DNA of 64,000 bases from Streptococcus rubneri. GTDB taxonomy: Bacteria > Bacillota > Bacilli > Lactobacillales > Streptococcaceae. The notes under the pieces were generated by a model. That model saw nothing but the letters and a program-made list of their open reading frames with translations. It was not told the DNA's origin and made no database searches. Within the stretch, counting starts at the first letter, position 1. Every line of letters starts with the position of its first letter. This document shows positions 33,784-44,195 of the stretch, in pieces. The translations under genes and the position numbers were made by a program. The DNA is taken from assembly GCF_004785935.1 (NCBI RefSeq), contig NZ_SRRP01000001.1, positions 558,001-622,000 of the forward strand. The letters are read 5' to 3'.

Positions 33784-34623
33784 TTAAATTGCCAAATCAA
33801 ACTTCAATTGAGGCTTGACAGGGTCATAGTCTTCCAACTCAAAATCTTCTGCTTTGATGTCAAAGAAATTAGTACCATCAGGTACATTTAAGTTCAATCG
33901 TGGCTGACAATTGGATGGATCCCGACGAAGCAATTCCTCAGCATGTTCAAACTGATTGTCATAAATATGAAGATTGTTAATGAAATAGAAGAATTTCCCA
34001 AGCTTCCAGCCAAAATGCTTGGCAATCATCATTTGAAGAGCTACATACTGCATAGCATTGATATGGTGAGCGACGAGCATATCATTGGACCTCTGAGTCA
34101 GAGTTGCATCCAGATAAATATCGCCATCGACCCGACGGACATCAAACATGGTTTGAAAGGCGCAAGGTAAAAGGCCTTCTGACTCCTCAAAGGCTTCGTA
34201 GTCCCAAAGAGAAATGATGTTGCGACGATTCCACGGATTCTCTTCTAACTGTTTGAGAATCTTGTTGATGATATCATGCTTTTTGACTACAGCCCCATAG
34301 CGCTGACCAATGGTACGAGAATTCCCCACTTCCCAGTCGCTCCAGTAGTGAACTTGGTACTTCTCCTCTAAAACATCCAAGCTATTGGACTGATCCTGAT
34401 AGATCCATAACATTTCCTTGATAGCTGATTTGATGGCGATAGGACGAAGGGTGGTAATCGGGAACTCACCTTTAGCTAGGTCAAATTCCATGAAGGCACC
34501 GGTAATGTACTTGGAATTAGCAGTCCTACCATCCTTATATTTTGGACGGGCCTGTTCGGACCAGACACCTTCTTCCATGATTTTACGAATATTTTCTTTA
34601 AATATAGTATCTGCCTTAGTCAT
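33784..34623 (-). CDS. thyA: Thymidylate synthase
   Basis: 279-residue enzyme converting dUMP to dTMP with methylenetetrahydrofolate. The active-site Cys lies in [11 protein letters not shown] (about 150-160), the dUMP-binding R-S-N-D-M motif in [12 protein letters not shown] and the Y-x-x-N motif in [10 protein letters not shown]. Length and divergence fit the streptococcal form. It produces dihydrofolate that FolA recycles. Monocistronic, with its own terminator. Confidence 0.95.
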   Translation of the reverse strand: MTKADTIFKENIRKIMEEGVWSEQARPKYKDGRTANSKYITGAFMEFDLAKGEFPITTLRPIAIKSAIKEMLWIYQDQSNSLDVLEEKYQVHYWSDWEVGNSRTIGQRYGAVVKKHDIINKILKQLEENPWNRRNIISLWDYEAFEESEGLLPCAFQTMFDVRRVDGDIYLDATLTQRSNDMLVAHHINAMQYVALQMMIAKHFGWKLGKFFYFINNLHIYDNQFEHAEELLRRDPSNCQPRLNLNVPDGTNFFDIKAEDFELEDYDPVKPQLKFDLAI

Positions 34624-34680
34624 AATGAATTACGGACTCTCCTTGAATGCAATAATGTCTTCATTATAACACAGCTCACA

Positions 34681-34716
34681 AAAAAAATGAGATTCAAACC
34701 ATTCGATTTGAATCTC
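34681..34716 (-). terminator. Terminator of glcK
   Basis: Ten-base perfect stem GAGATTCAAA/TTTGAATCTC with an A/T-rich flank giving a U run on the minus strand. Confidence 0.88.
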
Positions 34717-34730
34717 CATATTTCATTTTT

Positions 34731-35690
34731 TTATTGGAGAACGAGCGAAGCTGCTCCAATCACACCTGCATCATTTCCAAGATTGGCAAGAACCAATTGA
34801 GTGGATGTCCGTACTTGTGGGAAGGTATTTTCGTCAAAGACCTTTTGAACCCCATCCAAGAGGAATTGACCTGCTGCTGATACACCACCACCGATGACGA
34901 TGTTGGCTGGGTTCAAGACGCTAGCGATGTTGGCACAAGCGATACCGAGGTATTGAGAGAAATGACGGTAGACAATCAGTGCTAACTCATCTCCATCTTT
35001 AGCAAGATCAAAGACTGTCTTAGCTGTAACTTCTTCACCATCATCAATTAGACGTTTTAAGGTCGCATCTCCTGCATATTCATCGGCATAGCGACGGGTC
35101 AAATTGACAATACCAGTCGCTGAAGCTACTGTTTCCAAGCAACCTTTCTTACCACAGGTACAATCAAATGGACGATCAAAATCAACTGTGATATGGCCAA
35201 GTTCACCAGCAACACCACCTGCACCGTGCAAGAGTTTTCCTTCTGCTACGATACCGCCACCAACACCAGTTCCAAGTGTCATGAAGACGACATCCGGTTG
35301 GTTTTCACCAGCACCTTTCCAGCGCTCTCCAAGAGCAGCAACGTTAGCATCATTATCAATGAAGAAAGGAATTCCCAAGGCAGATTCAATATCTTTCTTA
35401 ATTGGCTGAAGGGTCTTCCAGTTGAGGTTGTAGGCACCGATAACCGTTCCTTCAAAGCGATCAACTGCCCCAGGAGAGCCCATTCCAATCCCAAGGAAAT
35501 CCTCAGATGTTAAGTTTAGAAGTTCCAAACGATGCTGAATGGAGGCAATGATATCCGGAACAATATGGCTTCCTTCATCAAGTATATTTGTCTTGATAGA
35601 CCATTTTTCTTGAATGTCTCCTTCTTGTGTCAAAATTGCAAATTTGACAGAAGTTCCACCTAGGTCAATACCAATAATCTTTTTCGCCAT
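34731..35690 (-). CDS. glcK: ROK-family glucokinase
   Basis: 319-residue ATP-dependent glucose kinase. ROK motifs are complete: N-terminal phosphate loop GIDLGGTSVKF, E-x-G-H-I-T-V-D, and the zinc-binding cluster CTCGKKGCLE. The family acts on glucose released from sugars not imported by the PTS. It has a clear promoter and terminator and is monocistronic. Confidence 0.93.
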   Translation of the reverse strand: MAKKIIGIDLGGTSVKFAILTQEGDIQEKWSIKTNILDEGSHIVPDIIASIQHRLELLNLTSEDFLGIGMGSPGAVDRFEGTVIGAYNLNWKTLQPIKKDIESALGIPFFIDNDANVAALGERWKGAGENQPDVVFMTLGTGVGGGIVAEGKLLHGAGGVAGELGHITVDFDRPFDCTCGKKGCLETVASATGIVNLTRRYADEYAGDATLKRLIDDGEEVTAKTVFDLAKDGDELALIVYRHFSQYLGIACANIASVLNPANIVIGGGVSAAGQFLLDGVQKVFDENTFPQVRTSTQLVLANLGNDAGVIGAASLVLQ

Positions 35691-35723
35691 GTTTTTCTCC
35701 TTCTATATTTTCATACTGAAACT

Positions 35724-35752
35724 AGTATACCAAATTATGAAAAGGGTTTCAA
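35724..35752 (-). promoter_or_regulatory. glcK promoter
   Basis: TTGAAA (35752-35747), 17-base spacer, extended -10 TGGTATACT (hexamer 35729-35724). Confidence 0.8.
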
Positions 35753-35784
35753 ATGTTTTTCATGATTTTTATCAATTTTGAACC

Positions 35785-35821
35785 AAAAAAAGAACTTGTC
35801 AGCCTAAAGGCAAACAAGTTC
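35785..35821 (-). terminator. Terminator of the DUF1149-to-DUF308 operon
   Basis: Stem GAACTTGT/ACAAGTTC with an inner GCCT/AGGC helix and a run of seven U residues, just past the last gene. Confidence 0.85.
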
Positions 35822-35826
35822 ATCTT

Positions 35827-36357
35827 CTACCGATCATTTTGAAGTTTCATAAATAGTCTAAGGGATTGAATCCCGATAATCAAAAAGAAAAGCCCTAAAA
35901 TATTTAATAAAAATAGACTAATAGACAGGGGACTAACAATCAAGAATAGACCAACGAATAATTGAATGAGACCCCAGAAGGTAAATTTCTTTGATAATTC
36001 CTCAGACCGTTTGGAAAGATAATGAGCCTTTCTTAAACTAAGAGCTGATTTATACAAGAGCCAGATTCCCAAAGTGATAGGGAAGACAATTGGCAAGGTC
36101 TGGTAGCCATATAAGAGTAGGTAGACTGCAAAGACCAGGGAAATCACACTCTGAAGCAGAGAAGGACTATAAGCGGATCTCCTCGTTCGTTCTCTGTAAT
36201 AGCGTGAAAGACGGGAGAAAGAAATCAAGAAAAAACCTAGAGAAATGAGCCAACTAAAGGTGGCTATTTTCTCAATTGGATTCACAAAAAGAACAATTCC
36301 AATCCCAATAAACAAAATAGAGGATAAGAGGATACTTAATTTACTCAGTTGAATCAT
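35827..36357 (-). CDS. DUF308/HdeD-like membrane protein
   Basis: 176-residue integral membrane protein. Start ATG 36357 follows AAAGGAGG. Six hydrophobic segments arranged as three helical hairpins, with P-I near the end of each first helix, resemble the DUF308 family that includes HdeD. Its role in Gram-positive bacteria is unknown. It is the last gene of a six-gene operon, ten bases after the ABC-F gene. Confidence 0.7.
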   Translation of the reverse strand: MIQLSKLSILLSSILFIGIGIVLFVNPIEKIATFSWLISLGFFLISFSRLSRYYRERTRRSAYSPSLLQSVISLVFAVYLLLYGYQTLPIVFPITLGIWLLYKSALSLRKAHYLSKRSEELSKKFTFWGLIQLFVGLFLIVSPLSISLFLLNILGLFFLIIGIQSLRLFMKLQNDR

Positions 36358-36367
36358 ACAGCCTCCT

Positions 36368-38239
36368 TTAGTTTTCGGCCAACTCACTCAAATACTCATA
36401 ACGTTCATATTTAGCAAGTAGACGTTCGTTTTCTTCATCCATTTCCTTTTGTAGGCTAGCTAGTTTCCCAAAATCAGAGCCATTCTCATTCATCACTGCC
36501 TCAATGGTAGCAATCTTCTCTTCGATTTCTTCAATCTCACTCTCAATAGTAGCCCACTCCTGCTTTTCTTGGTAACTCATCCGTTTCTTCTCTTCACGGA
36601 CCTTAACCGTCTTTTCTTTTTCAGGCTTGGAAGTCTCCGAAGCCATTTCTATCTCGAACTTTTTCTCATCTAGATAGTCCGTATAATTTCCAAAGAACTC
36701 ACGAATGCTAGCATTTTCAAAAGCTAAAATCTTAGAAGCAACCTTGTCTAGGAAGTAGCGGTCATGACTAACCGTGATGACCGGACCGCCGAATCCTTGT
36801 AGGAAATTCTCTAACACTGTCAAGGTAGCGATATCCAAATCATTGGTCGGCTCGTCCAAGAGTAAGACATTTGGTTTTTCAATGAGGAGCTTCAAGAGAT
36901 ACAAGCGTTTCTTCTCACCACCGGATAGTTTTTCAATCAAGGTGCCGTGGGTCGAACGAGGGAAGAGAAATTGCTCCAACAATTCGGCAATTGATGTAGA
37001 GCCTGCGCTGGTCTTGACTTCTTCCGCTACTTCTTGCAGGAAGTTAATCATCCGCTTACTTTCGTCCAGACCTTCAATCTGTTGCGAGAAGTAAGCGATG
37101 CGTACCGTTTCACCAATGATGACTTTCCCAGAAGTTGGTTGTAGAGATCTTGCAATCAGGTTGAGCAAGGTTGACTTCCCAACTCCATTATCTCCTACAA
37201 TACCAATCCGATCCTTGTTCTGAACCAATAGATTAAACCGCTGCAGAATCGGTCCTTGATCATAGGCGAAATCGACATCTTGAAATTCAATGACTTTCTT
37301 ACCGATTCGACTGGTTTCAAAGGACATTTCCAAATCTGTTTCTGTAACCTGGTGAGATAGGTCCTTCTTGAGGTCGTGGAAGCGATTGATCCGCGCCTGT
37401 TGCTTGGTAGCACGCGCTTGCGGTTGGCGACGCATCCAGGTCAATTCTTGCTTATAGAGTTGTTGCTTCTTGTGAAGAAGAGCCGCATCCCGTTCGTCCT
37501 GCTCAGCTTTTAAGCGGACATAATCCTGGTAGTTTCCTTGGTATTCGACTAGACCAGCACGGTCCAGTTCGAAAATACGAGTTGAAATATTGTCCAAGAA
37601 ATAACGGTCATGGGTGATGAAAAGAACGGTTTTCTTAGAGTTCTTCAAGAAGTTGGTCAACCATTCGATGGTATCAATATCCAAATGGTTGGTCGGTTCG
37701 TCTAATAATAATAAGTCATGGTCTCCCAAGAGAACCTGTGCTAGCTGGACACGGCGACGCAGACCACCAGACAAACTCCCCACCCTAGCAGACAAATCCT
37801 GAATCCCCAGCTTGGTCAAGACTGTTTTGACTTGGCTTTCGATTTCCCAAGCATTGAGAGAGTCCATCTCCGCCATGACTTTTTCCAGTTTGGCTTGTTG
37901 GCTCTCATCGTACTGACTCGTCAACAACTCATACTGACGAATCAATTGGAGCTCTTTCACATCTTCTGACAAGACTGTATCAAGGACCGTCTTGCTATCA
38001 TCAAATTGAGGTTCTTGGGTTAGATAACCAATCTTATAGTCATTCTTTGCAGAAAAAGGGGAACGATCTCCGTCATAGCCTGCACGACCCGACAAAACAT
38101 CTAAGAGAGTTGTTTTCCCTGTCCCATTGACCCCGATTAGTCCAATTCGGTCTAAGTCATGAATGATAAACGAGATATCTTTAAAGACCGTCTTATCCCC
38201 GACGGACTTGGTTAGTTTTTCAACAATAAAATCGCTCAT
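36368..38239 (-). CDS. ABC-F ATPase, Uup/YfmR-like
   Basis: 623-residue soluble protein with two ABC domains and no membrane segment. NBD1: [33 protein letters not shown]2: [30 protein letters not shown]. The charged linker (PtIM, about 245-305) lies between them, and a C-terminal coiled coil (about 555-620) is typical of Uup. ABC-F proteins act on the ribosome; Uup-like members relieve stalled translation. The start ATG overlaps the cca stop by four bases (ATGA), which couples their translation. Confidence 0.88.
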   Translation of the reverse strand: MSDFIVEKLTKSVGDKTVFKDISFIIHDLDRIGLIGVNGTGKTTLLDVLSGRAGYDGDRSPFSAKNDYKIGYLTQEPQFDDSKTVLDTVLSEDVKELQLIRQYELLTSQYDESQQAKLEKVMAEMDSLNAWEIESQVKTVLTKLGIQDLSARVGSLSGGLRRRVQLAQVLLGDHDLLLLDEPTNHLDIDTIEWLTNFLKNSKKTVLFITHDRYFLDNISTRIFELDRAGLVEYQGNYQDYVRLKAEQDERDAALLHKKQQLYKQELTWMRRQPQARATKQQARINRFHDLKKDLSHQVTETDLEMSFETSRIGKKVIEFQDVDFAYDQGPILQRFNLLVQNKDRIGIVGDNGVGKSTLLNLIARSLQPTSGKVIIGETVRIAYFSQQIEGLDESKRMINFLQEVAEEVKTSAGSTSIAELLEQFLFPRSTHGTLIEKLSGGEKKRLYLLKLLIEKPNVLLLDEPTNDLDIATLTVLENFLQGFGGPVITVSHDRYFLDKVASKILAFENASIREFFGNYTDYLDEKKFEIEMASETSKPEKEKTVKVREEKKRMSYQEKQEWATIESEIEEIEEKIATIEAVMNENGSDFGKLASLQKEMDEENERLLAKYERYEYLSELAEN

Positions 38240-39456
38240 ACTTCCCCCTTCTTAGCTTCAAGATAGTGGCTCAAAAAATCACCAATTGCTTGTTTGTCAT
38301 TCTCTAATTCACCATCCACAATAGCCCATTCAATAGCAGAAAGCACTTGTCCTAGACCTGGACCTGGTTTTAAGCCATATTCCTTCATCAGCATCCCACC
38401 ATTAACTACAATCTCATGCTTATCATGAATGGTCAATGAATCGTACAATTCTTCGATGGCTTGGAAATCAACAGCAAGACCTTTAGCCTGACGCAGTTCT
38501 TCAGATGATAAGAGAAGAGACTTGTCATAGCGGTAGACATCTCGTCGATTCAAGGATCCCATTAGACGCAACTGATAAATCTCAACCAATTGCTCCACCT
38601 TCTTAGCGAAGTCACGAGAGGTTTTCCATTTCTTGAAAAAAGCAGAGACCTTATTCTCATCTAAGGTTAAGAGTAAAGCGGCCCAAGCTTGCTCGGAACT
38701 CGTAAAGGTATAGTCCATGGACAGCTGGAACAGTTTCTCTAGTGATGATTGGCTATTTTGCAAGAGAGGTAGGTACTGATAGCTTTGGCTAGCAATCACA
38801 CCCTCCAAACCCTTGCGCCAAAAAGGAGCTAAGAGTAGTTTATCCAGTTCAATAAAGACTCGCTCGACAGAGATTTTCTCCAGCAAGGGAGCGCAATCTG
38901 CCATAGCCTTAAAGGTTGCTTCCTCTAGATCAAATCCAAGACTGGCCTGAAAGCGAAAACCACGCATGATTCGAAGAGCATCTTCGTTAAAACGTTCTGT
39001 CGCTTCTCCGACTGCACGTAGGATACGAGTTTCCAAATCTTCCAGTCCATTGAAGAGATCAATGATTTCCCCTTCTTCACTCAAAGCAAAGGCATTGACA
39101 GTAAAATCACGGCGCTTGAGATCCTCTTCTAAGGAACGTACGAAAGTAACTGAACTGGGTCTTCGGAAATCGACATAGACATCCTCTGTCCGAAAGGTAG
39201 TGATTTCATATTCTCGATGATTCTCAAGGACTAAAACAGTCCCATGTTCAATCCCGACATCAATGGTCCGCTCGAAAATCGCCTTGGTTTCTTCTGGGTA
39301 GGATGAAGAAGCGATGTCTACATCGTGGATGGGACGACCTAAAATGGCATCTCTCACAGAGCCTCCGACGAAATAAGCTTCATATCCAGCTTTTCGAATC
39401 TTCTCTAATATTGGCAAAGCCTCCTGAAATTCAGAAGGCAGTTTTTTTAATCTCAT
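38236..39456 (-). CDS. cca: CCA tRNA nucleotidyltransferase
   Basis: 406-residue class II enzyme adding CCA to tRNA 3' ends. The nucleotidyl transferase signature [11 protein letters not shown] with catalytic Asp pair in H-D-V-D-I (about 31-51) is followed by R-R-D-F-T-V-N-A and the R-x-M-R-G-F-R motif. The start overlaps the dapB stop (ATGA at 39456-39453), as also seen in other streptococci. Confidence 0.95.
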   Translation of the reverse strand: MRLKKLPSEFQEALPILEKIRKAGYEAYFVGGSVRDAILGRPIHDVDIASSSYPEETKAIFERTIDVGIEHGTVLVLENHREYEITTFRTEDVYVDFRRPSSVTFVRSLEEDLKRRDFTVNAFALSEEGEIIDLFNGLEDLETRILRAVGEATERFNEDALRIMRGFRFQASLGFDLEEATFKAMADCAPLLEKISVERVFIELDKLLLAPFWRKGLEGVIASQSYQYLPLLQNSQSSLEKLFQLSMDYTFTSSEQAWAALLLTLDENKVSAFFKKWKTSRDFAKKVEQLVEIYQLRLMGSLNRRDVYRYDKSLLLSSEELRQAKGLAVDFQAIEELYDSLTIHDKHEIVVNGGMLMKEYGLKPGPGLGQVLSAIEWAIVDGELENDKQAIGDFLSHYLEAKKGEV

Positions 39457-40220
39457 AATAGATGTTCTAAACCATAGACAAGCTCATGACGCTTGACCAC
39501 TTCTTTTACTCCTAGATTAACCCCTGTCATGAAGGACACCCGATCGTAGGAATCGTGGCGTAAGGTCAATCCTTCTCCTTGACTACCGAAAATTACTTCT
39601 TGGTGAGCTACCAGACCAGGCAAGCGAACCGAATGGATGTGCATGCCTTGATAGTTGGCACCACGAGCTCCAAGAAGACTTTCTTCTTCGTCCAGCGCTC
39701 CTTGCTCTAGTGGTTGACGGACCTGACTGATGAGTTCAGCCGTCTTCATAGCAGTCCCACTCGGTGCATCCTTTTTCTTATCATGGTGCAATTCGATAAT
39801 CTCTACATTTGGGAAATACTTAGCAGCTTGGGCTGCAAATTGCATGAGCAAGACCGCCCCAATAGCAAAGTTGGGAGCAATTAAGCCACCAAGCCCCTTT
39901 TTACGAGACAATTCAACCAACTCAGTAATTTCTACAGCTGTAAATCCAGTTGTCCCAACTACAGGTGCCAGTCCATGCTCCAAAGCAAAACGGGTATGTT
40001 CATAAGCAACTTTAGGGATGGTGAAATCAATCCACACATCCGCATCCAGAGACAAAACCCCTTCCTTGTCATGAAAGACCGGAACACCTGCCAGGTCCTT
40101 TTCAGAAGCATGGGGATCAATCAAGCCAACTAGTTCAAGCTCAGGATCTTCTAACACCATGTGATAAGCCGCTTGGCCCATTCTCCCTTTAAAACCTGCA
40201 ATCACTACTTTAATTGGCAT
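39453..40220 (-). CDS. dapB: 4-hydroxy-tetrahydrodipicolinate reductase
   Basis: 255-residue NAD(P)H-dependent enzyme of the lysine/diaminopimelate pathway. The nucleotide loop G-F-K-G-R-M-G-Q and the catalytic [15 protein letters not shown] motif are intact. In a lysine-type peptidoglycan organism it provides lysine for cross-bridges and protein. Ten bases after the degV gene. Confidence 0.96.
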   Translation of the reverse strand: MPIKVVIAGFKGRMGQAAYHMVLEDPELELVGLIDPHASEKDLAGVPVFHDKEGVLSLDADVWIDFTIPKVAYEHTRFALEHGLAPVVGTTGFTAVEITELVELSRKKGLGGLIAPNFAIGAVLLMQFAAQAAKYFPNVEIIELHHDKKKDAPSGTAMKTAELISQVRQPLEQGALDEEESLLGARGANYQGMHIHSVRLPGLVAHQEVIFGSQGEGLTLRHDSYDRVSFMTGVNLGVKEVVKRHELVYGLEHLL

Positions 40221-40229
40221 CTTTTCTCC

Positions 40230-41078
40230 TTATACTTTCGGTACAAAGCTAATGGCAACACTATGGTTTCCTAGATGAGTCCCGATGACACTGCCAAAGG
40301 TCGCAAAAGGAATCTCACCTGCAAACCCATTATCGTATAGGAGATCACGGAGAGCCTCTGCCTTATCCAATGCATTCCCATGAATCACAATAATCTGGTA
40401 ATCTCCATGAGAGGTCCCTTCTTTGACAATCTCAGCCAAGCGTTTAACAGCCTTTTTCTCTGTTCGAATCTTCTCAAAGACTTCAATCACCCCCTGATCG
40501 TTAAAATACAAGATCGGTTTGATACTGAGAAGATTACCCAGAATAGCAGCCCCATTAGAGAGACGACCACCTTTTACTAAATGGTTGAGGTCATCTACCA
40601 TAATGTAAGCAGCTGTTCCATCAATTTGCATCTGGATATTGGCGAGAATCTCGTCAAAAGAACGTCCTTCTCCAGCCCACTTCAAGGCTTCCTCGGCCAT
40701 CCAACCTAAAGGGGCACTGGTAATCTTAGAATCTGGAAAGGCAATGGTTAAATTCGGAAATTCCTCTTTCAGATACTGGATGTTCTGGTAAAAACCTGAA
40801 ATTCCAGAAGAAAGAAAAATACCTAAGACATGGGTGTAGCCTTTAGTCTCTATCTGTGGCAACAACTCTTCCAGTTCTGCAATACTTGGCTGACTGGTTT
40901 TTGGAAGCTCAGATGAAACTTCCATCTTTTGATAAAATTCTTCAGCTGAAAGATTCTCACCTTCCACGTAAGAGACTCCATCGATGACGACAGGGATATC
41001 TAAGACAAATAAATCATCATGCCCGCGAACTTCTTCTGAAAGATAGGCCGAAGAATCTGTGATGACTGCTAATTTCAT
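40230..41078 (-). CDS. DegV-family fatty-acid-binding protein (FakB type)
   Basis: 282-residue cytoplasmic lipid carrier. The fatty-acid head-group motifs are T-D-S-S-A (residues 7-11), the T-S-Q-P-S motif near 62 and S-S-G-I-S-G near 92; the last part ends H-L-G-N-H-S. FakB proteins present exogenous fatty acids to the kinase FakA. Which acyl chain is bound cannot be told. Three bases downstream of the DUF1149 gene. Confidence 0.87.
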   Translation of the reverse strand: MKLAVITDSSAYLSEEVRGHDDLFVLDIPVVIDGVSYVEGENLSAEEFYQKMEVSSELPKTSQPSIAELEELLPQIETKGYTHVLGIFLSSGISGFYQNIQYLKEEFPNLTIAFPDSKITSAPLGWMAEEALKWAGEGRSFDEILANIQMQIDGTAAYIMVDDLNHLVKGGRLSNGAAILGNLLSIKPILYFNDQGVIEVFEKIRTEKKAVKRLAEIVKEGTSHGDYQIIVIHGNALDKAEALRDLLYDNGFAGEIPFATFGSVIGTHLGNHSVAISFVPKV

Positions 41079-41081
41079 GTA

Positions 41082-41456
41082 TTAAAACTCCAAATTAATA
41101 CCCGGTAAATCAAGGGCAATTTCTGTCACTTCATAGGTCAAGCGATTGAGCATATTTAAGCAAGGACGAGCTAGTTCTTCTACTTCTTCTTTGCTAAAAT
41201 CGCTTGGTTCATTGACTAAACGATTGTGGATGTGGTTGATCTGGGTGATTGTCCCACTAATGACAAATCCATCAAACACAATCATATAAGTCAAAATAAC
41301 AATTAATGAGGTTGTATTAAATTCCGTATCACGCTGAATCAATTGAAAATTCACATCAACTTTTGTCTCAGGGGTTCCATTTTCTTTTTCCCATTCAAAG
41401 TTACGTGCATCATAATGATACTGGCTGACAAATTCTTTTTCACGTTGGATGTCCAT
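41082..41456 (-). CDS. DUF1149-family protein, first gene of the dapB operon
   Basis: 124-residue soluble protein, restricted mainly to streptococci and related Firmicutes. It starts M-D-I-Q-R-E-K-E-F-V-x-Q-Y-H-Y-D-A-R-N and is rich in beta strands; the fold resembles SecB-like proteins, an inference from the family. Function unknown. It has an AGGAG RBS, and an extended -10 promoter TGGTATAAT lies about 40 bases upstream. Confidence 0.75.
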   Translation of the reverse strand: MDIQREKEFVSQYHYDARNFEWEKENGTPETKVDVNFQLIQRDTEFNTTSLIVILTYMIVFDGFVISGTITQINHIHNRLVNEPSDFSKEEVEELARPCLNMLNRLTYEVTEIALDLPGINLEF

Positions 41457-41587
41457 ACTAGTTCTCCTAAAAATAAGCGTTACGAAAATTATACCATAAA
41501 CTGAAATAAGATGCTATTTTAGAACTACATCAAATAAATTTCTTTTATGTGACAGCATCGTCTGTTTTTACACTTCTTTGGCTAAAT

Positions 41588-41615
41588 AAAAAGGTTGGAA
41601 AATTCCAATCTTTTT
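41588..41615. terminator. Bidirectional terminator, probably the original fru operon terminator
   Basis: 13-base inverted repeat AAAAAGGTTGGAA/TTCCAATCTTTTT (one G-T pair). It lies between the DUF1149 promoter and the IS200 relic. Without the insertion it would sit directly after fruA on the minus strand, so I infer that the IS element separated the two. Confidence 0.7.
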
Positions 41616-41639
41616 ATTTTATATTATGTGACTTTCAGT

Positions 41640-42222
41640 CCGTCTCGCTCCGTTAGGTGCGAGACAAAAGAACCACCTGCTATGCGGGTGCGCATCGAAG
41701 GTTATACCAAAAAAACTCCAAACGCGATACAATTAAGGTGTTCAAGACAATTGTAAAGCGAAAGGAGAAAAATATGGCCCCAAAAGCACATAGTTTATCA
41801 CACACAAAATGGATGTGTAAATATCATATTGTGTTCACCCCTAAGTATAGACGAAAAGTGATCTATAATCAATATCGAAGTAGTTTGGGAGGAATATTCC
41901 ATCGATTATGTAGTTATAAAGGTGTTGAGACTATTGAAGGCCATTTAATGCCAGATCATGTTCATATGTTAGTGAGCATTCCACCTAGAATTAGCGTTGC
42001 AAGTTTCATGGGATATTTAAAAGGGAAAAGCGCTCTAATGATGTTCGATAAACAAGCCAATTAGGGATAGTGCTAAGTAATACTCAAGCCTCTTTAAGAG
42101 GCAAGTGACGAGTCAAGAAGAGCAATAAGGCTTGAACAAAGTGAAAGCCAGCGTCTTTAGGCGCTGGCTGGTTATCTGGGCTTATAGCTCAGGTACAAAC
42201 CACCCGTTTAACGGGTGGTCAT
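41640..42222 (+). mobile_element. Decayed IS200/IS605-family element
   Basis: Contains a truncated tnpA, a left-side imperfect hairpin (CACCTGCTATGCGGGTG near 41672), an internal hairpin AGCCAGCG/CGCTGGCT (42147-42170) and the right-end palindrome ACCACCCGTTTAACGGGTGGT (about 42199-42219). Subterminal hairpins and absence of inverted terminal repeats are typical for IS200 elements, which move as single strands. Exact ends cannot be fixed without a reference copy. It sits between fruA and a terminator. Confidence 0.75.
41774..42064 (+). pseudogene. tnpA: Truncated IS200-type transposase TnpA
   Basis: 96 residues from ATG 41774 (AAAGGAG upstream). The N-terminal part is a good Y1 HUH transposase: K-Y-H-I-V-F-T-P-K-Y-R-R-K, and H-L-M-P-D-H-V-H-M-L-V with the HUH metal-binding pair. 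The frame stops after F-D-K-Q-A-N, where intact members (about 130-155 residues) continue to the catalytic tyrosine. The enzyme must be inactive. The loss looks like an internal deletion because typical 3' flanking sequence follows at once. Confidence 0.85.
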
Positions 42223-42224
42223 GA

Positions 42225-44195
42225 TTAGTTTTTAGGTTTGCGAAGCAATCCGAACAAGATACCACTTACGACTGCACCGATCAATACGAACAAGATGTAA
42301 AGAAGCGGATTTGAAGTAAGGGCAATAACGAAGATTCCTCCGTGAGGAGCCATCAGTTTCAAGCCTGCAAGACCAACAAGAGCACCTGTCAAAGCAGAAC
42401 CTGCGATAAAACTTGGGATAGCACGAGCTGGGTCAGCTGCACCGAATGGAATGGCACCTTCTGTGATGAAGGAAAGACCCATGATAATGTTTGTCAAACC
42501 TGAATTGCGCTCTTCTTCTGTAAATTTGTCTTTGAACAAGACGGATGCTACAAAGACTGCCAATGGAGGAACCATACCAGCTGCCATAACTGCCGCCATA
42601 ACGGTTGAACCACCACTAGTAAGGGCTGAAGCTGTCAACGTACTTGTACCAAATACATAAGCTGCTTTGTTGACTGGTCCACCCATATCGACAGCCATCA
42701 TACCACCAACAAGGAGACCAAGAAGAACTGCCGAGCTACCTGACAAGCTAGTCAAGAAGTTGTTCAAAGAGGTATTGATCGCTGACATTGGAATGTTAAT
42801 AAGGAACATCAAGAATCCTGTCAAACCAACACCAAGTAATGGCAAGAGAAGGATCGAGCGGATACCTTCGAGTGAACGTGGAAGACCTGCAAGTGCTTTG
42901 CGTAGGAAGAGAACGACTCCACCCGCAAGGAAACCACCTACCAAAGCTCCAAGGAAACCAGATGATACAGCGGCTGGCAATTCGCCTTTAGCAGCACCGA
43001 AAGCGATGTTACCAAATGCTGAACCTGAGCTCGCAATAGAACCAGCAACGAAACCTGCTACAAAACCAGGTTTTTCAGCGATGGAGAATCCGATGTACCC
43101 TGCAAGTACAGGAAGCATGAAGCCAAAGGCTGCACCACCGATTGTTTTAAATTGAGCTGCTAATTCATGGTATGAACCAAGTTGAGACAATTGATCTTGA
43201 GGCACCCCAAGAATTTGGTCAATCAAGAAGGCAAGGGCGATCAAGATACCACCACCGATAACGAATGGAAGCATTTGAGAAACCCCACTCATCAAATGTT
43301 TGTAGAAGGCTCCACCCAAGCTCAATTTTTCTTGACTTGCGCTAGCTTGTGAAGCATTTTCAGAGTGGAAGACATCTGCTTTGCCATCCAAGATGGTTTG
43401 GATCAATTCTTCTGTCTGACGGATACCGGCTGCGACTGGTTTAGAGATCAATTTTTTACCATCGAAACGAGCGGTTTCAACTGCTTTATCTGCCGCAATG
43501 ATGACCCCTTCAGCTTTAGCGATTTCTTCAGCTGTCAAGCGGTTGCCGACACCAGATGCCCCGTTGGTTTCAACGCGGACCGTAACACCCATTTCTTCAC
43601 CTTTTTTGATGAGGGCTTCTTCTGCCATGTAAGTGTGGGCGATACCTGTTGTACATGCTGTAACGGCAACGATGAGCGGTTTGTCAGATGAAGCTGCTTC
43701 TTTGACAGCTTCTGCTTTTTTCGCTTCTTCAGCTGCAGCTCCTTGCTCTTCTGCATCAAAGGCTACGATCACTTGATCAGGAGTGCTTGCTTGGCGAAGT
43801 TTGTCCGCAAATCCTGGTTTCATCAAGTACTTAGACAATTCAGCGAGGGCTGCCAAGTGAGTGTCGTTTGCTCCTTCTGGAGCTGCGATCATGAAGAACA
43901 AATCAGTCGGTTGGCCATCAAGTGATGCGTAGTCCACACCCTTGTTTGATTTTGCAAACAAGACCGTTGCTTCTTTGACTGCTTCATTTTTGCTGTGGGG
44001 CATGGCAATTCCGTCACCCAAACCAGTTGAAGTTTGTGCTTCACGGTTCATAATCCCAGTCTTGAAGGTTTCAAAATCTGTCACCACACCATTGTCAACG
44101 AGCGATTGGACCATCTCATTGATCACACCCTCTTTATCTGTTGCTTGGAGATCAAACAACATCACGTTTTTATTTAAAACGTCTTGAATTTTCAT
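42225..44195 (-). CDS. fruA: PTS fructose transporter, EIIABC
   Basis: 656-residue fructose-specific enzyme II that imports and phosphorylates fructose to fructose-1-phosphate. Domains in order: EIIA (1-150, phospho-His in G-I-A-M-P-H-S-K), a linker rich in Ala/Glu, EIIB (about 172-270, phospho-Cys in V-T-A-C-T-T-G-I-A-H-T-Y-M-A) and EIIC (about 300-656, multiple membrane segments including G-F-V-A-G-F-V-A-G). Its start overlaps the fruK stop by four bases. Confidence 0.96.
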   Translation of the reverse strand: MKIQDVLNKNVMLFDLQATDKEGVINEMVQSLVDNGVVTDFETFKTGIMNREAQTSTGLGDGIAMPHSKNEAVKEATVLFAKSNKGVDYASLDGQPTDLFFMIAAPEGANDTHLAALAELSKYLMKPGFADKLRQASTPDQVIVAFDAEEQGAAAEEAKKAEAVKEAASSDKPLIVAVTACTTGIAHTYMAEEALIKKGEEMGVTVRVETNGASGVGNRLTAEEIAKAEGVIIAADKAVETARFDGKKLISKPVAAGIRQTEELIQTILDGKADVFHSENASQASASQEKLSLGGAFYKHLMSGVSQMLPFVIGGGILIALAFLIDQILGVPQDQLSQLGSYHELAAQFKTIGGAAFGFMLPVLAGYIGFSIAEKPGFVAGFVAGSIASSGSAFGNIAFGAAKGELPAAVSSGFLGALVGGFLAGGVVLFLRKALAGLPRSLEGIRSILLLPLLGVGLTGFLMFLINIPMSAINTSLNNFLTSLSGSSAVLLGLLVGGMMAVDMGGPVNKAAYVFGTSTLTASALTSGGSTVMAAVMAAGMVPPLAVFVASVLFKDKFTEEERNSGLTNIIMGLSFITEGAIPFGAADPARAIPSFIAGSALTGALVGLAGLKLMAPHGGIFVIALTSNPLLYILFVLIGAVVSGILFGLLRKPKN

